Below are positions 15,960 to 24,195 of a stretch of 64,000 nucleotides of DNA, piece by piece. Source of the DNA: Streptomyces caniferus (GTDB taxonomy: Bacteria; Actinomycetota; Actinomycetes; Streptomycetales; Streptomycetaceae). The stretch spans positions 2,737,501 to 2,801,500 of the forward strand of contig NZ_BLIN01000005.1 of NCBI RefSeq assembly GCF_009811555.1. Reading direction: 5' to 3'. The position numbers were made by a program, and so were the translations under genes. Positions within the stretch are counted from its first letter, which is position 1. Each line of letters begins with the position of its first letter. Under the pieces are notes generated by a model. That model searched no databases. It saw nothing but the letters and a program-made list of their open reading frames with translations, and was not told where the DNA came from.

Positions 15960-17327
15960 ATGACCCGACCCTCTTCCCTCCCCCCGCGCGAACCGACCCG
16001 TCGACGGGTGCTGCGCGCCGTACGGCAGGCGCTGCACCTCCTCGCCGTCGAGCTCGGCACGCCGACCGAACCCGGCACCCCGCTCTTCGGCGGCGTCCGG
16101 AGCGTCTGGCTGCGCCGGCTGCCGTATCTCGTCGCGTTCGCCTTCGCGGTGTCCCTGCTGCCCACGACCATCAACGTCCTCAGCCACGACTACGGCCTGG
16201 ACGGCGGACTGTCCGGCGCACTGGCCACCGCGCAGACCGCACCGCTGCTGCTCGCGGTGACCCGGCCGCTGCAGGCCTGGTGGGTGATCTTCGCGGCGGA
16301 CATCCTCTGTGCCATGGCGCTCATCGGCGCGAACGGCGTCGCGGAGCGCGCCTGGCCCTGGCCGCCCACGGCGATCGTCGGCTATCTCGCGCTGATGGTG
16401 GCGCTGTCGCTGCGCGAGCGCGGCCGCACCCTGATCGCCGTCTGGCTGACGACCGGCCTGGCGGGCATCCTCTTCGAACCGTGGACCCCGGACCGGAGCG
16501 AGGGCACCTGGGTGCTGCTGTTCGTCCTCGCCGGGGTGGTGCTGATGATGGGCGCCACCCTGCGGGAACGCGGCGACGCCCAGCGGAAGCTGATCGAGCA
16601 GGAGACCATCAACGAGGCCGAGCGCGCCCGTCGGACGCTGCTGGAGGAGCGCACCCGCATCGCCCGCGAGCTGCACGACGTCGTCGCCCATCACATGTCG
16701 GTGATCACGGTCCAGGCCGACAGCGCCGCTTACCGCATCAGCGGAATCCCCCGGGAGGCCGAGGAGGAGTTCGGGTCGATCGCGGCGACCGCCCGGGAGT
16801 CCCTGGCCGAGATGCGCCGGCTGCTCGGGGTGCTGCGCAGCGAGGAGTCGGAGCGGCACGGCGGCCCGGCGAAGACCCCGCAGCCCGGTGTCGGGATGCT
16901 GCCGAAGCTGGTCGAGGGGACCGTACGGGCAGGTGTGCCGGTGGAGTTGTCGCTGCCCGAGGGCCCCTTGCCGCTCGAACCGGCGGTGGATCTGTCGGCG
17001 TACCGCATCGTGCAGGAGGCGCTGGCCAACGTCGTACGGCATGCCCCGGGGGCACGGACCCGGGTGTCGGTGACCACGGCGGCGGACGGCTCCCTGCTGA
17101 CCGTTCTGGTCGTCAACTCCCCGCCGCCCGCGCCGTCCGCGCCGCTGGAGACCTCCGGCACCGGTCATGGCCTGATCGGCATGCGGGAACGGGTGCGGCT
17201 GGTGGACGGTGCGCTCGACACCGGGCCGCTCCCCGACGGCGGGTTCCGGGTCGCGGCCCGGCTCCCCCTCTCACCATCGCCCGCCCCCGCGGCTCCCCTT
17301 TCACCGAAGGACTCCGACTCCGTATGA
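15960..17327 (+). CDS. NarL-type two-component sensor histidine kinase
   Basis: The 455-residue kinase has an N-terminal membrane module of about four to six helices (residues 50-200), then a HisKA_3 dimerisation domain with the phospho-acceptor His239 in RIARELHDVVAHHMSVI, and an HATPase domain ending in SGTGHGLIGMRERV. The N-box region is YRIVQEALANVVRHAP. It phosphorylates the response regulator encoded immediately downstream, with which its stop overlaps by 4 nt. ATG at 15960 has GGAGG 5 nt upstream. The signal sensed is unknown; the short extracytoplasmic loops suggest an in-membrane stimulus. Confidence 0.93.
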   Translation: MTRPSSLPPREPTRRRVLRAVRQALHLLAVELGTPTEPGTPLFGGVRSVWLRRLPYLVAFAFAVSLLPTTINVLSHDYGLDGGLSGALATAQTAPLLLAVTRPLQAWWVIFAADILCAMALIGANGVAERAWPWPPTAIVGYLALMVALSLRERGRTLIAVWLTTGLAGILFEPWTPDRSEGTWVLLFVLAGVVLMMGATLRERGDAQRKLIEQETINEAERARRTLLEERTRIARELHDVVAHHMSVITVQADSAAYRISGIPREAEEEFGSIAATARESLAEMRRLLGVLRSEESERHGGPAKTPQPGVGMLPKLVEGTVRAGVPVELSLPEGPLPLEPAVDLSAYRIVQEALANVVRHAPGARTRVSVTTAADGSLLTVLVVNSPPPAPSAPLETSGTGHGLIGMRERVRLVDGALDTGPLPDGGFRVAARLPLSPSPAPAAPLSPKDSDSV

Positions 17328-18004
17328 GCACGCGCGTGATCATCGTCGACGACCAGGCCATGGTGCGCGCGGGCTTCGCCGCGCTGCTCGCCGCGCAGAG
17401 CGACATCGAGGTGGTGGGCGATGCGCCGGACGGGGTGCAGGGCGTGCAGCTGAGCCGCCGCACGCACCCCGATGTGGTGCTGATGGACGTCCGGATGCCG
17501 GAGATGGACGGGCTGGAGGCGGCTCGGCAGTTGCTCGATCCGCCCCCCGGTGTGGTCCATCGCCCGAAGGTGCTGATGCTGACCACTTTCGACGTCGACG
17601 ACTACGTCTACGAGGCGCTGCGCGCGGGCGCGTCCGGGTTCCTGCTCAAGGACGCGCCGCCGGGCGATCTGATCTCCGCGGTCCGGGTCGTGGCCGGCGG
17701 GGAGGCCCTGCTCGCCCCGTCCGTGACCCGGCGGCTGATAGCCGATTTCGCCCGCCGGTGGCCGGCGCCCCGCAAGGGCCGGGCCGCGCTCGGGCTGAAG
17801 GGCCTCACCCCGCGGGAGACGGAGGTCCTGGAGCTGGTCGCCCGCGGCCTGTCGAACCAGGAGATCGCCGAGGCCCTGATCGTCGCCGAGCAGACCGTGA
17901 AGACCCATGTCAGCCGGGTGCTCGCCAAGTTGGCGCTGCGCGACCGCGCCCAGGCCGTGATCTTCGCGTACGAGTCGGGGCTGGTCTCGCCCGGGGAGCA
18001 GTAG
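17324..18004 (+). CDS. NarL/LuxR-type response regulator
   Basis: The 226-residue protein has a receiver domain with acceptor Asp55 (VVLMDVRMPE), acidic pocket VDD at 8-10, conserved Thr in LMLTTFD and Lys in FLLKDAPP. A C-terminal LuxR helix-turn-helix follows (LTPRETEVLELVARGLSNQE, then VAEQTVKTHVSRVLAKL). Its ATG overlaps the kinase stop (ATGA), so translation is coupled. The pair sits between two paralogous exported hydrolases, which are plausible targets. The DNA site was not identified. Confidence 0.95.
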   Translation: MSTRVIIVDDQAMVRAGFAALLAAQSDIEVVGDAPDGVQGVQLSRRTHPDVVLMDVRMPEMDGLEAARQLLDPPPGVVHRPKVLMLTTFDVDDYVYEALRAGASGFLLKDAPPGDLISAVRVVAGGEALLAPSVTRRLIADFARRWPAPRKGRAALGLKGLTPRETEVLELVARGLSNQEIAEALIVAEQTVKTHVSRVLAKLALRDRAQAVIFAYESGLVSPGEQ

Positions 18005-18010
18005 CCCCGC

Positions 18011-18036
18011 GGGCGCCGCTCCCGTGACCGGCGCCC
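18011..18036 (+). terminator. Hairpin after the response regulator
   Basis: GGGCGCCG (18011-18018) and CGGCGCCC (18029-18036) form an 8-bp stem with a 10-nt loop, 6 nt after the stop codon. Confidence 0.55.
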
Positions 18037-18201
18037 CTCCCCCGACGTCCCGTTCCGCCGCCGCTCCTCCTGGAGGACGAGACAAGTCCCTCCCCCCTAC
18101 CGGGGTATCACCCGGCAGTTGGCTCCGCGGTGTGACGCTGCGTCATACACCTTCTTCCTACGTTTCCCTCCGTCACACCAACGGGAGAGGGAGACACCAC
18201 C

Positions 18202-19368
18202 ATGTCCAGGCTGCGAACCGTCGCTCGACGCGGCCGGCGCACGCTCATCGGGGCCGCGCTCGCACTGACCGTGGCCGCCGGCACGGGCGGCTGGGCGGCC
18301 GGCACCGCGCAGAGCGCCGTCACGGGCCCGGCGCCCGGCGCCGCCGTCTGGCGGGCCGACCACTCCCTCGGTCTCCGGCTGCCGGATCCGGCGACCGCAC
18401 GCCCCGCCGAGGTCGCCCGCTTCTTCGCCGCGCTGACCGACGGGCAGCGGCGGGCGCTGGTGGCCCGGCACCCGCTCACCGTCGGCAACCTCGACGGGGT
18501 GCCGCCCGCCGTGCGGTATGCCGCCAACTCCCGTGCGCTGACCGCGGAACGGGACCGGCAGCTGGCCCGCGCCACCGATCCGGCCGGCACCCGCCAGGAC
18601 CATCAGCAGGCCAGGAAGGCGGCCGCGCGCTGCGCCTCGCTGCTCTCCCCCGGCCGGCACATCCTCGCCTTCGATCCCCGCGGCCGCGGCCAAGTGGCCG
18701 AGGTGTACGGCGACTTGGCGACCGCCGAGCGCACCGCCGTGATCGTGCCCGGCTCGGACATCGACCTGGGCTCCTTCGACCGCGCCAGGGACCCGTACGG
18801 CACACCGGCCGGCATGGCCAGGTCGCTGCGGACCCGTCTGACCGCCGATGCGCCCGGGACCCGTACCGCGGTCATCGCCTGGGCCGGATACACCACACCC
18901 GTCGGCGTCGGGCCGGACGCCATGACCGGCCGGCTCGCCGATGCCGGCGCGCCGCGGCTGGCCCGCTTCCTGTCCGGCCTGGCCGCCGTCGGGGCCCCGG
19001 CCCCGGCCGTGTTGTGCCACAGCTACGGCTCGGTGGTCTGCGGGCTGGCCGTGGCGCGGGCGGACCGTGGCGACCTCGCCGACCTGATCCTCTTCGGCTC
19101 CCCCGGTGTCCGCCGGGACAACGTGGCGGAGCTGCGCACCTCGGCCCGGGTCTGGGCGGCGCGGGACGCGACCGACTGGATCGGTGACGTCCCGAACGTC
19201 GAACTGTTCGGCCTGGGCCACGGCGCCGATCCCACCGACCCCGCCTTCGGCGCCCACCGGGTCTCCGCCCGGCGCGCCGAGGGCCACACCGGCTACCTCG
19301 CCCCCGGTACGGACTCCCTCCGGAACTTCGCGGCCGTCGTGCTGGGCCGCTACGGCGCCGTGCGCTGA
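18202..19368 (+). CDS. Exported alpha/beta hydrolase (DUF1023 type), copy 2
   Basis: The 388-residue protein has a twin-arginine-like or Sec signal (VARRGRRTLIGAALALTVAA) and the same hydrolase domain as the gene at 13464: VIVPGSDIDLGSFDRA, TRTAVIAWAGYTTPVG, nucleophile Ser274 in CHSYGSVVCGL, RDATDWIGDVP, GLGHGADPTDP. ATG at 18202 follows GGGAGAGGGAGAC. It is followed by an acyltransferase gene. The two hydrolases flank a two-component system, which suggests co-regulation. The substrate is unknown; a cell-envelope or lipid ester is a guess. Confidence 0.83.
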   Translation: MSRLRTVARRGRRTLIGAALALTVAAGTGGWAAGTAQSAVTGPAPGAAVWRADHSLGLRLPDPATARPAEVARFFAALTDGQRRALVARHPLTVGNLDGVPPAVRYAANSRALTAERDRQLARATDPAGTRQDHQQARKAAARCASLLSPGRHILAFDPRGRGQVAEVYGDLATAERTAVIVPGSDIDLGSFDRARDPYGTPAGMARSLRTRLTADAPGTRTAVIAWAGYTTPVGVGPDAMTGRLADAGAPRLARFLSGLAAVGAPAPAVLCHSYGSVVCGLAVARADRGDLADLILFGSPGVRRDNVAELRTSARVWAARDATDWIGDVPNVELFGLGHGADPTDPAFGAHRVSARRAEGHTGYLAPGTDSLRNFAAVVLGRYGAVR

Positions 19369-19389
19369 CGCCGGGCCGCCCGGGATGCC

Positions 19390-19413
19390 GGGCCGGCGGG
19401 CCGGCGGGCCGGC
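19390..19413. repeat. Three copies of the 8-mer GGGCCGGC
   Basis: Three perfect tandem copies lie just after the stop of hydrolase copy 2. They can fold on themselves and may act as a weak terminator. Confidence 0.6.
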
Positions 19414-19511
19414 GGGCTTGCCGACCGCTCCGGCCGCCGCGCCGCCCCCTTGTTCGCTCCTGCTCGCGCCACCGCCCCTCACCCTTCGGCCCCAGGACTC
19501 AAGGACGCCTC

Positions 19512-20750
19512 ATGGACATCGCCTTCCTCGCGCCTCTCAGAGAAGCCGCCCACAAGACGGTCCGCACCATCGAGGACCGCACGCCCGCGGACCGCGACCG
19601 CGCCCTCGACGGGCTGCGCGCGCTGGCGCTGCTCGGGGTGCCCCTCGGCCACTGGCTGGTCGGGGGCTTCACCCGCGACGCCGACGGCGCACTGCACAAC
19701 ACCAGCCCGCTGACCGCCTTGGGCGCGCTGGCGCCCGCCAGTTGGGTGCTGCAGATGCTCGGCATCTTCTTCCTGGTCGGCGGCCATGCGTCGGTGCTGT
19801 CCCTGCGGCGCGCCACCGAGCGGGGCGAGCCCGCCGGGCGCTGGCTGCGCGGCCGGATCGCCCGGCTGGGCCGCCCGGTGCTCGGTGTGACGGCCGTGTG
19901 GGCGATGCTGCTCCCCGTCCTGTACGGCCTGGGAGTGCCGGAGGCGACGCTGCGGACCGGGGCGACGCTGGTGATCCAGCCGCTGTGGTTCGTCGGCGTG
20001 TATGCGGCGGTCACCGCGCTGACGCCGTACTGCGTGCGGGCCGCCCGGCGGTGGGGCGCCTGGACCGCGGCGCCGCTGGCGGCTTCCGTGGCGACGGTGG
20101 ACTTCCTGCGCTACGGGCCGTTCGCCGACGTCATGCCGTCGTGGCTCAGCCTGCTCAACCTCCTGCCCGGCTGGCTGTTCGCCTATCAGCTCGGGGTGGC
20201 CTGGGGCGAGCGGCGGCTCGGCGGGCGCGCCGCCCGGACGCTGCTGCTCGGGGGCGTCGCGCTGTTCGCCGCACTGCTGCTGTTCTTCCACTACCCGGCG
20301 AGCATGGTCGGCGTCCCCGGCCAGGGCCGTACGAACTCCCACCCGCCGTCGCTGCTGGTCCTGGCGCTGGCCGCGGCCCAGTCCGGCGCCGCCGTCCTGC
20401 TCCGCGACCGGCTCGCCCGGCTGCTGCGCCGGCCCGCCCTGTGGGCCCCGGTCACCGTCGTCAACCTCTCGGCCATGACGGTCCTGTGCTGGCACCAGAC
20501 GGCGATGCTCTCGGCGGCCGTGCCCGCGTCCTTCCTGGGCGAGGTACCCGGGCTGACCGCGCACCCCGACACCCTCGGCTGGCTCCTCGTCCGGCTCGCC
20601 TGGCTGCCGGTGTTCGCCGCGGCACTGGTCCTCATCGGCCGCACCACCCGCCGCTTCGAGGAGCCCTGGACCGGTGTCACCCGGGCCCACCGGACCGCCG
20701 CGGCACTCCTGGCCGCCGGGTTCGCCGTCTTCGCACTGCGGCTGGCCTGA
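19512..20750 (+). CDS. Membrane acyltransferase (acyltransferase-3 family)
   Basis: The 412-residue protein has about ten hydrophobic segments. The N-terminal signature DRALDGLRALALLGVPLGHWLVGG carries the Arg and His typical of acyltransferase-3/OafA-like enzymes that move acyl groups onto sugars or envelope polymers. A second histidine occurs in TVLCWHQTAMLSAAV. It follows the exported hydrolase copy 2 by 143 bp on the same strand, so an acyl transfer/acyl removal pair in the envelope is possible but unproven. It ends in a strong bidirectional terminator. ATG at 19512; the ribosome site is weak. Confidence 0.8.
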   Translation: MDIAFLAPLREAAHKTVRTIEDRTPADRDRALDGLRALALLGVPLGHWLVGGFTRDADGALHNTSPLTALGALAPASWVLQMLGIFFLVGGHASVLSLRRATERGEPAGRWLRGRIARLGRPVLGVTAVWAMLLPVLYGLGVPEATLRTGATLVIQPLWFVGVYAAVTALTPYCVRAARRWGAWTAAPLAASVATVDFLRYGPFADVMPSWLSLLNLLPGWLFAYQLGVAWGERRLGGRAARTLLLGGVALFAALLLFFHYPASMVGVPGQGRTNSHPPSLLVLALAAAQSGAAVLLRDRLARLLRRPALWAPVTVVNLSAMTVLCWHQTAMLSAAVPASFLGEVPGLTAHPDTLGWLLVRLAWLPVFAAALVLIGRTTRRFEEPWTGVTRAHRTAAALLAAGFAVFALRLA

Positions 20751-20826
20751 CCCACCGGGTTCCGACTGCGGGTGCTTCGCCGGGTTCTGACTTCCCGTCG
20801 CGTTCGGGGCGGGGCGGAACGCAACA

Positions 20827-20853
20827 GGGCGGGGCCGCTGTCCGGCCCCGCCC
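20827..20853. terminator. Bidirectional 11-bp terminator
   Basis: GGGCGGGGCCG (20827-20837) pairs with CGGCCCCGCCC (20843-20853) across a 5-nt loop. It sits between convergent acyltransferase and aldo/keto reductase genes. Confidence 0.85.
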
Positions 20854-20880
20854 CGTCGTTGCTCTTCCCGCCCGTCGTTG

Positions 20881-21906
20881 CTACTCGCGTCCCGCGGAAG
20901 TGTGCGTCATGTCCGCGTACCGCGCCCCCGCGACCTGCCCGGCGATCGGCTCCAGCAGCGCCAGGTCCTGCTCGGTCAGCCGGATCCGGGTGGCCCCGCT
21001 GTTCTCCTCGACGCGGCTGCGCTTACGGGTGCCGGGGATCGGCACGACGGCGACGCCGTGGACCGTGGCCCGGTGCTGCACCCAGGCCAGCGCGATCTGG
21101 CCGGGCGTCGCGTCATGGGCGTCGGCGACCTTGCGGACGGGCTCCAGCAGCGCGGCGTTGGCGGCGGCGTTGTCGCCGGTGAAGCGGGGCTGCGTACGCC
21201 GGAAGTCGTCCGAGGTCAGCTCCTTGTCGGCGCTCACGAACGCACCGGTCAGAAAGCCCCGGCCGAGCGGCGAGTACGGGACCACGCCGACGCCGAGCTC
21301 GGCCGCGGCCTGCACCACGCCGTCCTCGATGTCCCGGCTGAACAGCGACCACTCGGACTGCAGGGCCGCGATCGGGTGCACGGCCTGCGCCGCGCGCAGC
21401 TCGGACCCGGTCACCTCGCTCAGCCCCAGGTGCTTGACCTTGCCCTCGGCCACCAGCTCGGCCATGGCGCCGACCGACTCCTCGACCGGGACGTTCACGT
21501 CGCGCCGGTGCATGTAGTACAGGTCGATCTGCTCGACGCCCAGGCGCTGCAGGCTGCCCTCGACGGCCTGGCGGATGTACGGCCGGTCGTTGCGGATGAC
21601 GCGCTTGGACGGGTCGTACGGGTGGTCCGGGTCGGGGGCGATCGCGAACTTGGTGGCCACCACGAGCTCGTCGCGGTGCGCCTGGATGAACGGGGCGATG
21701 AACTTCTCGTTCTCCCCCACGCCGTACATGTCGGCCGTGTCGAAGAGCGTCACGCCCAGCTCCAGGGCCCGCTCCAGCGTGGCCCGCGCCTCGTCGGCGT
21801 CCGTCGGGCCGTAGGCGAAGCTCATGCCCATGCAGCCGAGGCCCTGCACCCCGACCCGCGGTCCGCCGGTGCCCAGCTCGACCGTCTCGATCTTGTTGCT
21901 ACCCAT
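20881..21906 (-). CDS. Aldo/keto reductase
   Basis: The 341-residue NADPH-dependent TIM-barrel oxidoreductase reduces carbonyl compounds. The catalytic tetrad is visible: Asp and Tyr in LFDTADMYG, Lys in VVATKFAI, His in YYMHRRD. The phosphate-binding end is seen in VPIPGTRKRSRVEEN. ATG at 21906 follows GAGGG and lies 7 bp downstream of the merR stop, so the two form an operon driven by the MerR promoter. It probably detoxifies an aldehyde or quinone that MerR senses; the inducer is unknown. Confidence 0.93.
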   Translation of the reverse strand: MGSNKIETVELGTGGPRVGVQGLGCMGMSFAYGPTDADEARATLERALELGVTLFDTADMYGVGENEKFIAPFIQAHRDELVVATKFAIAPDPDHPYDPSKRVIRNDRPYIRQAVEGSLQRLGVEQIDLYYMHRRDVNVPVEESVGAMAELVAEGKVKHLGLSEVTGSELRAAQAVHPIAALQSEWSLFSRDIEDGVVQAAAELGVGVVPYSPLGRGFLTGAFVSADKELTSDDFRRTQPRFTGDNAAANAALLEPVRKVADAHDATPGQIALAWVQHRATVHGVAVVPIPGTRKRSRVEENSGATRIRLTEQDLALLEPIAGQVAGARYADMTHTSAGRE

Positions 21907-21913
21907 GGAGCCC

Positions 21914-22399
21914 TCAGAACCTCTCGGACGCCCGTCGGGCGTCGGCATAGATGTCGATCTTGTAGTCGAGTACGTCCAGCGTGCTCTGCAGCTCGGCGAT
22001 CCGCTGCCGTACGTCCTCGCGATGCGCGGTCAGCAGCTCCTCGCGCTCGGCGAAGGTGCGCTCCCCCGCCCGCACCAGCTCGGCGTAGCGGACCATGTCC
22101 GCGACCGGCATGCCGGTCAGCCGCAGCCTGGCCACCAGGCTCAGCCAGTCCAGATCGCGGTTGGTGAAGCGCCGCTGGCCGGTGTGGGTGCGGTCCACGT
22201 GCGGCATCAGGCCGATGCGCTCGTACCAGCGCAGGGTGTGTGCGCTGAGCCCGGTGTGCTCCGCCACCTCGCCGATCGTGTACTGGTCCCGGCCGGCGGG
22301 CCGCGGGTGCGGGGGTGCGAGGCCGCAGTCGCGCGGCCTCGCCGGCAGCCTCCGGTCCGCGGCCCCGCTCGTGACCGGTGCGCTCTGCGTTACCGCCAT
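21914..22399 (-). CDS. MerR family transcriptional regulator
   Basis: The 161-residue protein has the winged HTH near residues 39-110 (YTIGEVAEHTGLSAHTLRWY, ERIGLMPHV, GQRRFTNRDLDWL) followed by a coiled-coil dimerisation helix. There is no cysteine cluster for metals, so an organic or redox inducer is likely. An unusual 38-residue leader precedes the HTH. ATG at 22399 has GGGGAGACGGG upstream. The promoter at 22466-22496 has the 19-bp spacer and palindrome typical of MerR targets, so the gene activates itself and the reductase. Confidence 0.93.
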   Translation of the reverse strand: MAVTQSAPVTSGAADRRLPARPRDCGLAPPHPRPAGRDQYTIGEVAEHTGLSAHTLRWYERIGLMPHVDRTHTGQRRFTNRDLDWLSLVARLRLTGMPVADMVRYAELVRAGERTFAEREELLTAHREDVRQRIAELQSTLDVLDYKIDIYADARRASERF

Positions 22400-22465
22400 A
22401 CCCCGTCTCCCCTGTATCGCCGGATGTCTCCCGGCCTTTTCGCCGGAAGCCTCTCGACGTCCTCA

Positions 22466-22496
22466 ACGCTAGAGACTTCGAGTGCACTCCAGGCAA
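22466..22496 (-). promoter_or_regulatory. MerR-type promoter with 19-bp spacer and palindrome
   Basis: On the minus strand TTGCCT (22496-22491), exactly 19 nt, then TAGCGT (22471-22466). The spacer holds the perfect palindrome GAGTGCACTC (22480-22489). An over-long spacer with a central dyad is the hallmark of promoters that MerR proteins untwist. Expected transcription start is near 22459, 60 nt before the merR ATG. Confidence 0.88.
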
Positions 22497-22583
22497 GTGC
22501 GGATCGCGGGCAGACTTGACCGGGATTTGGGGACACCGGACCTCCGGGGCGGCGCGGACCGGTCACCGCCTAGGCTCGTGGGC

Positions 22584-23405
22584 ATGCAGAGCCTGCGGAT
22601 GATCGAGAACTGGCCGGTGCCCACCGCTGCGGCCGCCGTCGTACGAGCCGATGGGTCGGTGGCCGGATCCTACGGCCCCCAGGAGCACCGCTTCCCGCTG
22701 GCGTCCGTCACCAAGCCGCTGGCCGCGTACGCCGCCCTGCTGGCCGTCGAGGAGGGCGCCGTCGAGCTGGACGAGCCGGCCGGGCCCGAGGGGTCCACGG
22801 TCCGTCACCTCCTCGCCCACACATCGGGGCTGGCCTTCGACGAGCAGCGCACGATGGCCGAGCCGGGCACCCGCAGGCTCTACTCCAACACCGGTTTCGA
22901 GGCGCTGGGCGATCACCTCGCCCAGGCGACGGACATCCCCTTCGCGCAGTATCTGCACGAGGCGGTGCTCGCGCCGCTCGGGATGACCGCGACGGACCTG
23001 CCCGGCTCACCCGCCAAGGACGGCGTCTCCACCGTCGCCGACCTGGTCCGGTTCGCCGCGGAGCTGCAGGCGCCGCGGCTGCTCGCACCGCAGACGCTCA
23101 CGGAGGCGACGCAGGTGGCCTTCCCCGGTCTGACGGGGGTGCTGCCGGGCTACGGCCACCAGAAGCCCAACGACTGGGGCCTGGGCTTCGAGATCCGCGA
23201 CGGGAAGTCGCCGCACTGGACCGGCAGCGCGTCCTCGCCCCGCACGTTCGGACACTTCGGGCAGTCCGGGACGTTCCTGTGGGTGGACCCGGACGCGGGC
23301 GCGGCGTGTGTGGCGCTGGCCGACCGGGCCTTCGGGCCGTGGGCCGTCGAGGCCTGGCCGCAGCTGACCGACGCGGTGCTGGCCGAGCTGGCGCAGTCGG
23401 CCTGA
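22584..23405 (+). CDS. Serine hydrolase, beta-lactamase/penicillin-binding fold
   Basis: The 273-residue protein belongs to the class C beta-lactamase-like family. The nucleophile motif is Ser41-Val-Thr-Lys44 (FPLASVTKPL), with the second motif Tyr101-Ser-Asn and a third region HFGQSGTFLWVDP. No signal peptide is present, so it is cytoplasmic and more likely an esterase or peptidase than a true lactamase. TAGGCT at 22571-22576 ends 7 nt before the ATG and no ribosome site is visible, pointing to a leaderless transcript. It is divergent from merR and convergent with the pirin gene. Confidence 0.87.
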   Translation: MQSLRMIENWPVPTAAAAVVRADGSVAGSYGPQEHRFPLASVTKPLAAYAALLAVEEGAVELDEPAGPEGSTVRHLLAHTSGLAFDEQRTMAEPGTRRLYSNTGFEALGDHLAQATDIPFAQYLHEAVLAPLGMTATDLPGSPAKDGVSTVADLVRFAAELQAPRLLAPQTLTEATQVAFPGLTGVLPGYGHQKPNDWGLGFEIRDGKSPHWTGSASSPRTFGHFGQSGTFLWVDPDAGAACVALADRAFGPWAVEAWPQLTDAVLAELAQSA

Positions 23406-23406
23406 C

Positions 23407-23463
23407 GGCGCCGTACGGCCCGGACGACGGGGGGCGCTGCCGCCGCTGTCCGGGCCGGGCGCC
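23407..23463. terminator. Bidirectional hairpin between serine hydrolase and pirin genes
   Basis: GGCCCGGAC (23417-23425) pairs with GTCCGGGCC (23448-23456), flanked by GGCGCC on both sides (23407-23412 and 23458-23463). It fills the 61-bp gap between convergent stops. Confidence 0.65.
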
Positions 23464-23466
23464 GGC

Positions 23467-24138
23467 TCACCCGGACGCCGACTCCGCCCCCATCTCCCAC
23501 ACCAGGCACTCCGCCGCCGTCAGCCCCCGCAGCTCCAGCCCCACCCCGTCGGTGATCCGCACCTCGTCGCCGGCCTCCAGGCGCTCCTCGCCGATCCGTA
23601 CGGCGCCGCGCACCACATGCACATACGCCCGTGCGCCATCCGGGACCGCGGTGCGCTCGCCCTCGGCGAGGCGGCGCAGATGCAGCAGGGCCCCGGCCCG
23701 CGCGACCGCGTACGGCGTGCCGTCGGCGATACCGCGCACCACCTCGTACGACGGTTCACCGCCGAACGCGAGCGGCGCCAGCCACATCTGGACGAAGCGC
23801 AGCGGCTGCGCGCCGTCGTTGCGCTCCACATGCCGTACGCCACCGGCCGAGCTGAGCCGCTGGAGATCACCGGGGCGTACCGTGGTCGCGTGGCCGGCCG
23901 AGTCGCGGTGGGTCAGCTCGCCCTCGACCACCCAGGTCACGATCTCCGTGTCGCGGTGCGGATGCTCGTCGAAACCGGCGCCGGCCGCCAGCCGCTCCTC
24001 GTTGCAGGCGATCAGCGCGCCGAAGCGCAGATTGTCCGGGTCGAAATGGGGCCCGAAGGAGAACGCGTGCAGCGACTCGATCCCGGCCTCCGCGTCCCCG
24101 CCCGGATACCGTTCATGGCCTCTGCGCACCTGAATCAT
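23467..24138 (-). CDS. Pirin family protein
   Basis: The 223-residue bicupin has an N-terminal metal-binding cupin with DEHPHRDTEIVTWVVEGELTHRDS, holding the expected histidine cluster, and a C-terminal cupin (ARAYVHVVRGAVRIGEERLEAGD). Pirins are iron proteins; some have quercetinase activity and others modulate metabolic enzymes such as pyruvate dehydrogenase E1. ATG at 24138; the leader is short because the fasR gene starts divergently at 24196. The 57-bp gap must hold both promoters. Confidence 0.9.
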   Translation of the reverse strand: MIQVRRGHERYPGGDAEAGIESLHAFSFGPHFDPDNLRFGALIACNEERLAAGAGFDEHPHRDTEIVTWVVEGELTHRDSAGHATTVRPGDLQRLSSAGGVRHVERNDGAQPLRFVQMWLAPLAFGGEPSYEVVRGIADGTPYAVARAGALLHLRRLAEGERTAVPDGARAYVHVVRGAVRIGEERLEAGDEVRITDGVGLELRGLTAAECLVWEMGAESASG

Positions 24139-24195
24139 GGGCCCACCGTAGCCCCGCCCCCGCACCCTCCCGCCCCGATAGTGCAGGCTTGTCCC

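Noticed and set aside
22584..23405. A secreted beta-lactamase conferring antibiotic resistance
   Set aside because: There is no signal peptide, and the family includes many cytoplasmic esterases; SxxK alone does not show lactamase activity.
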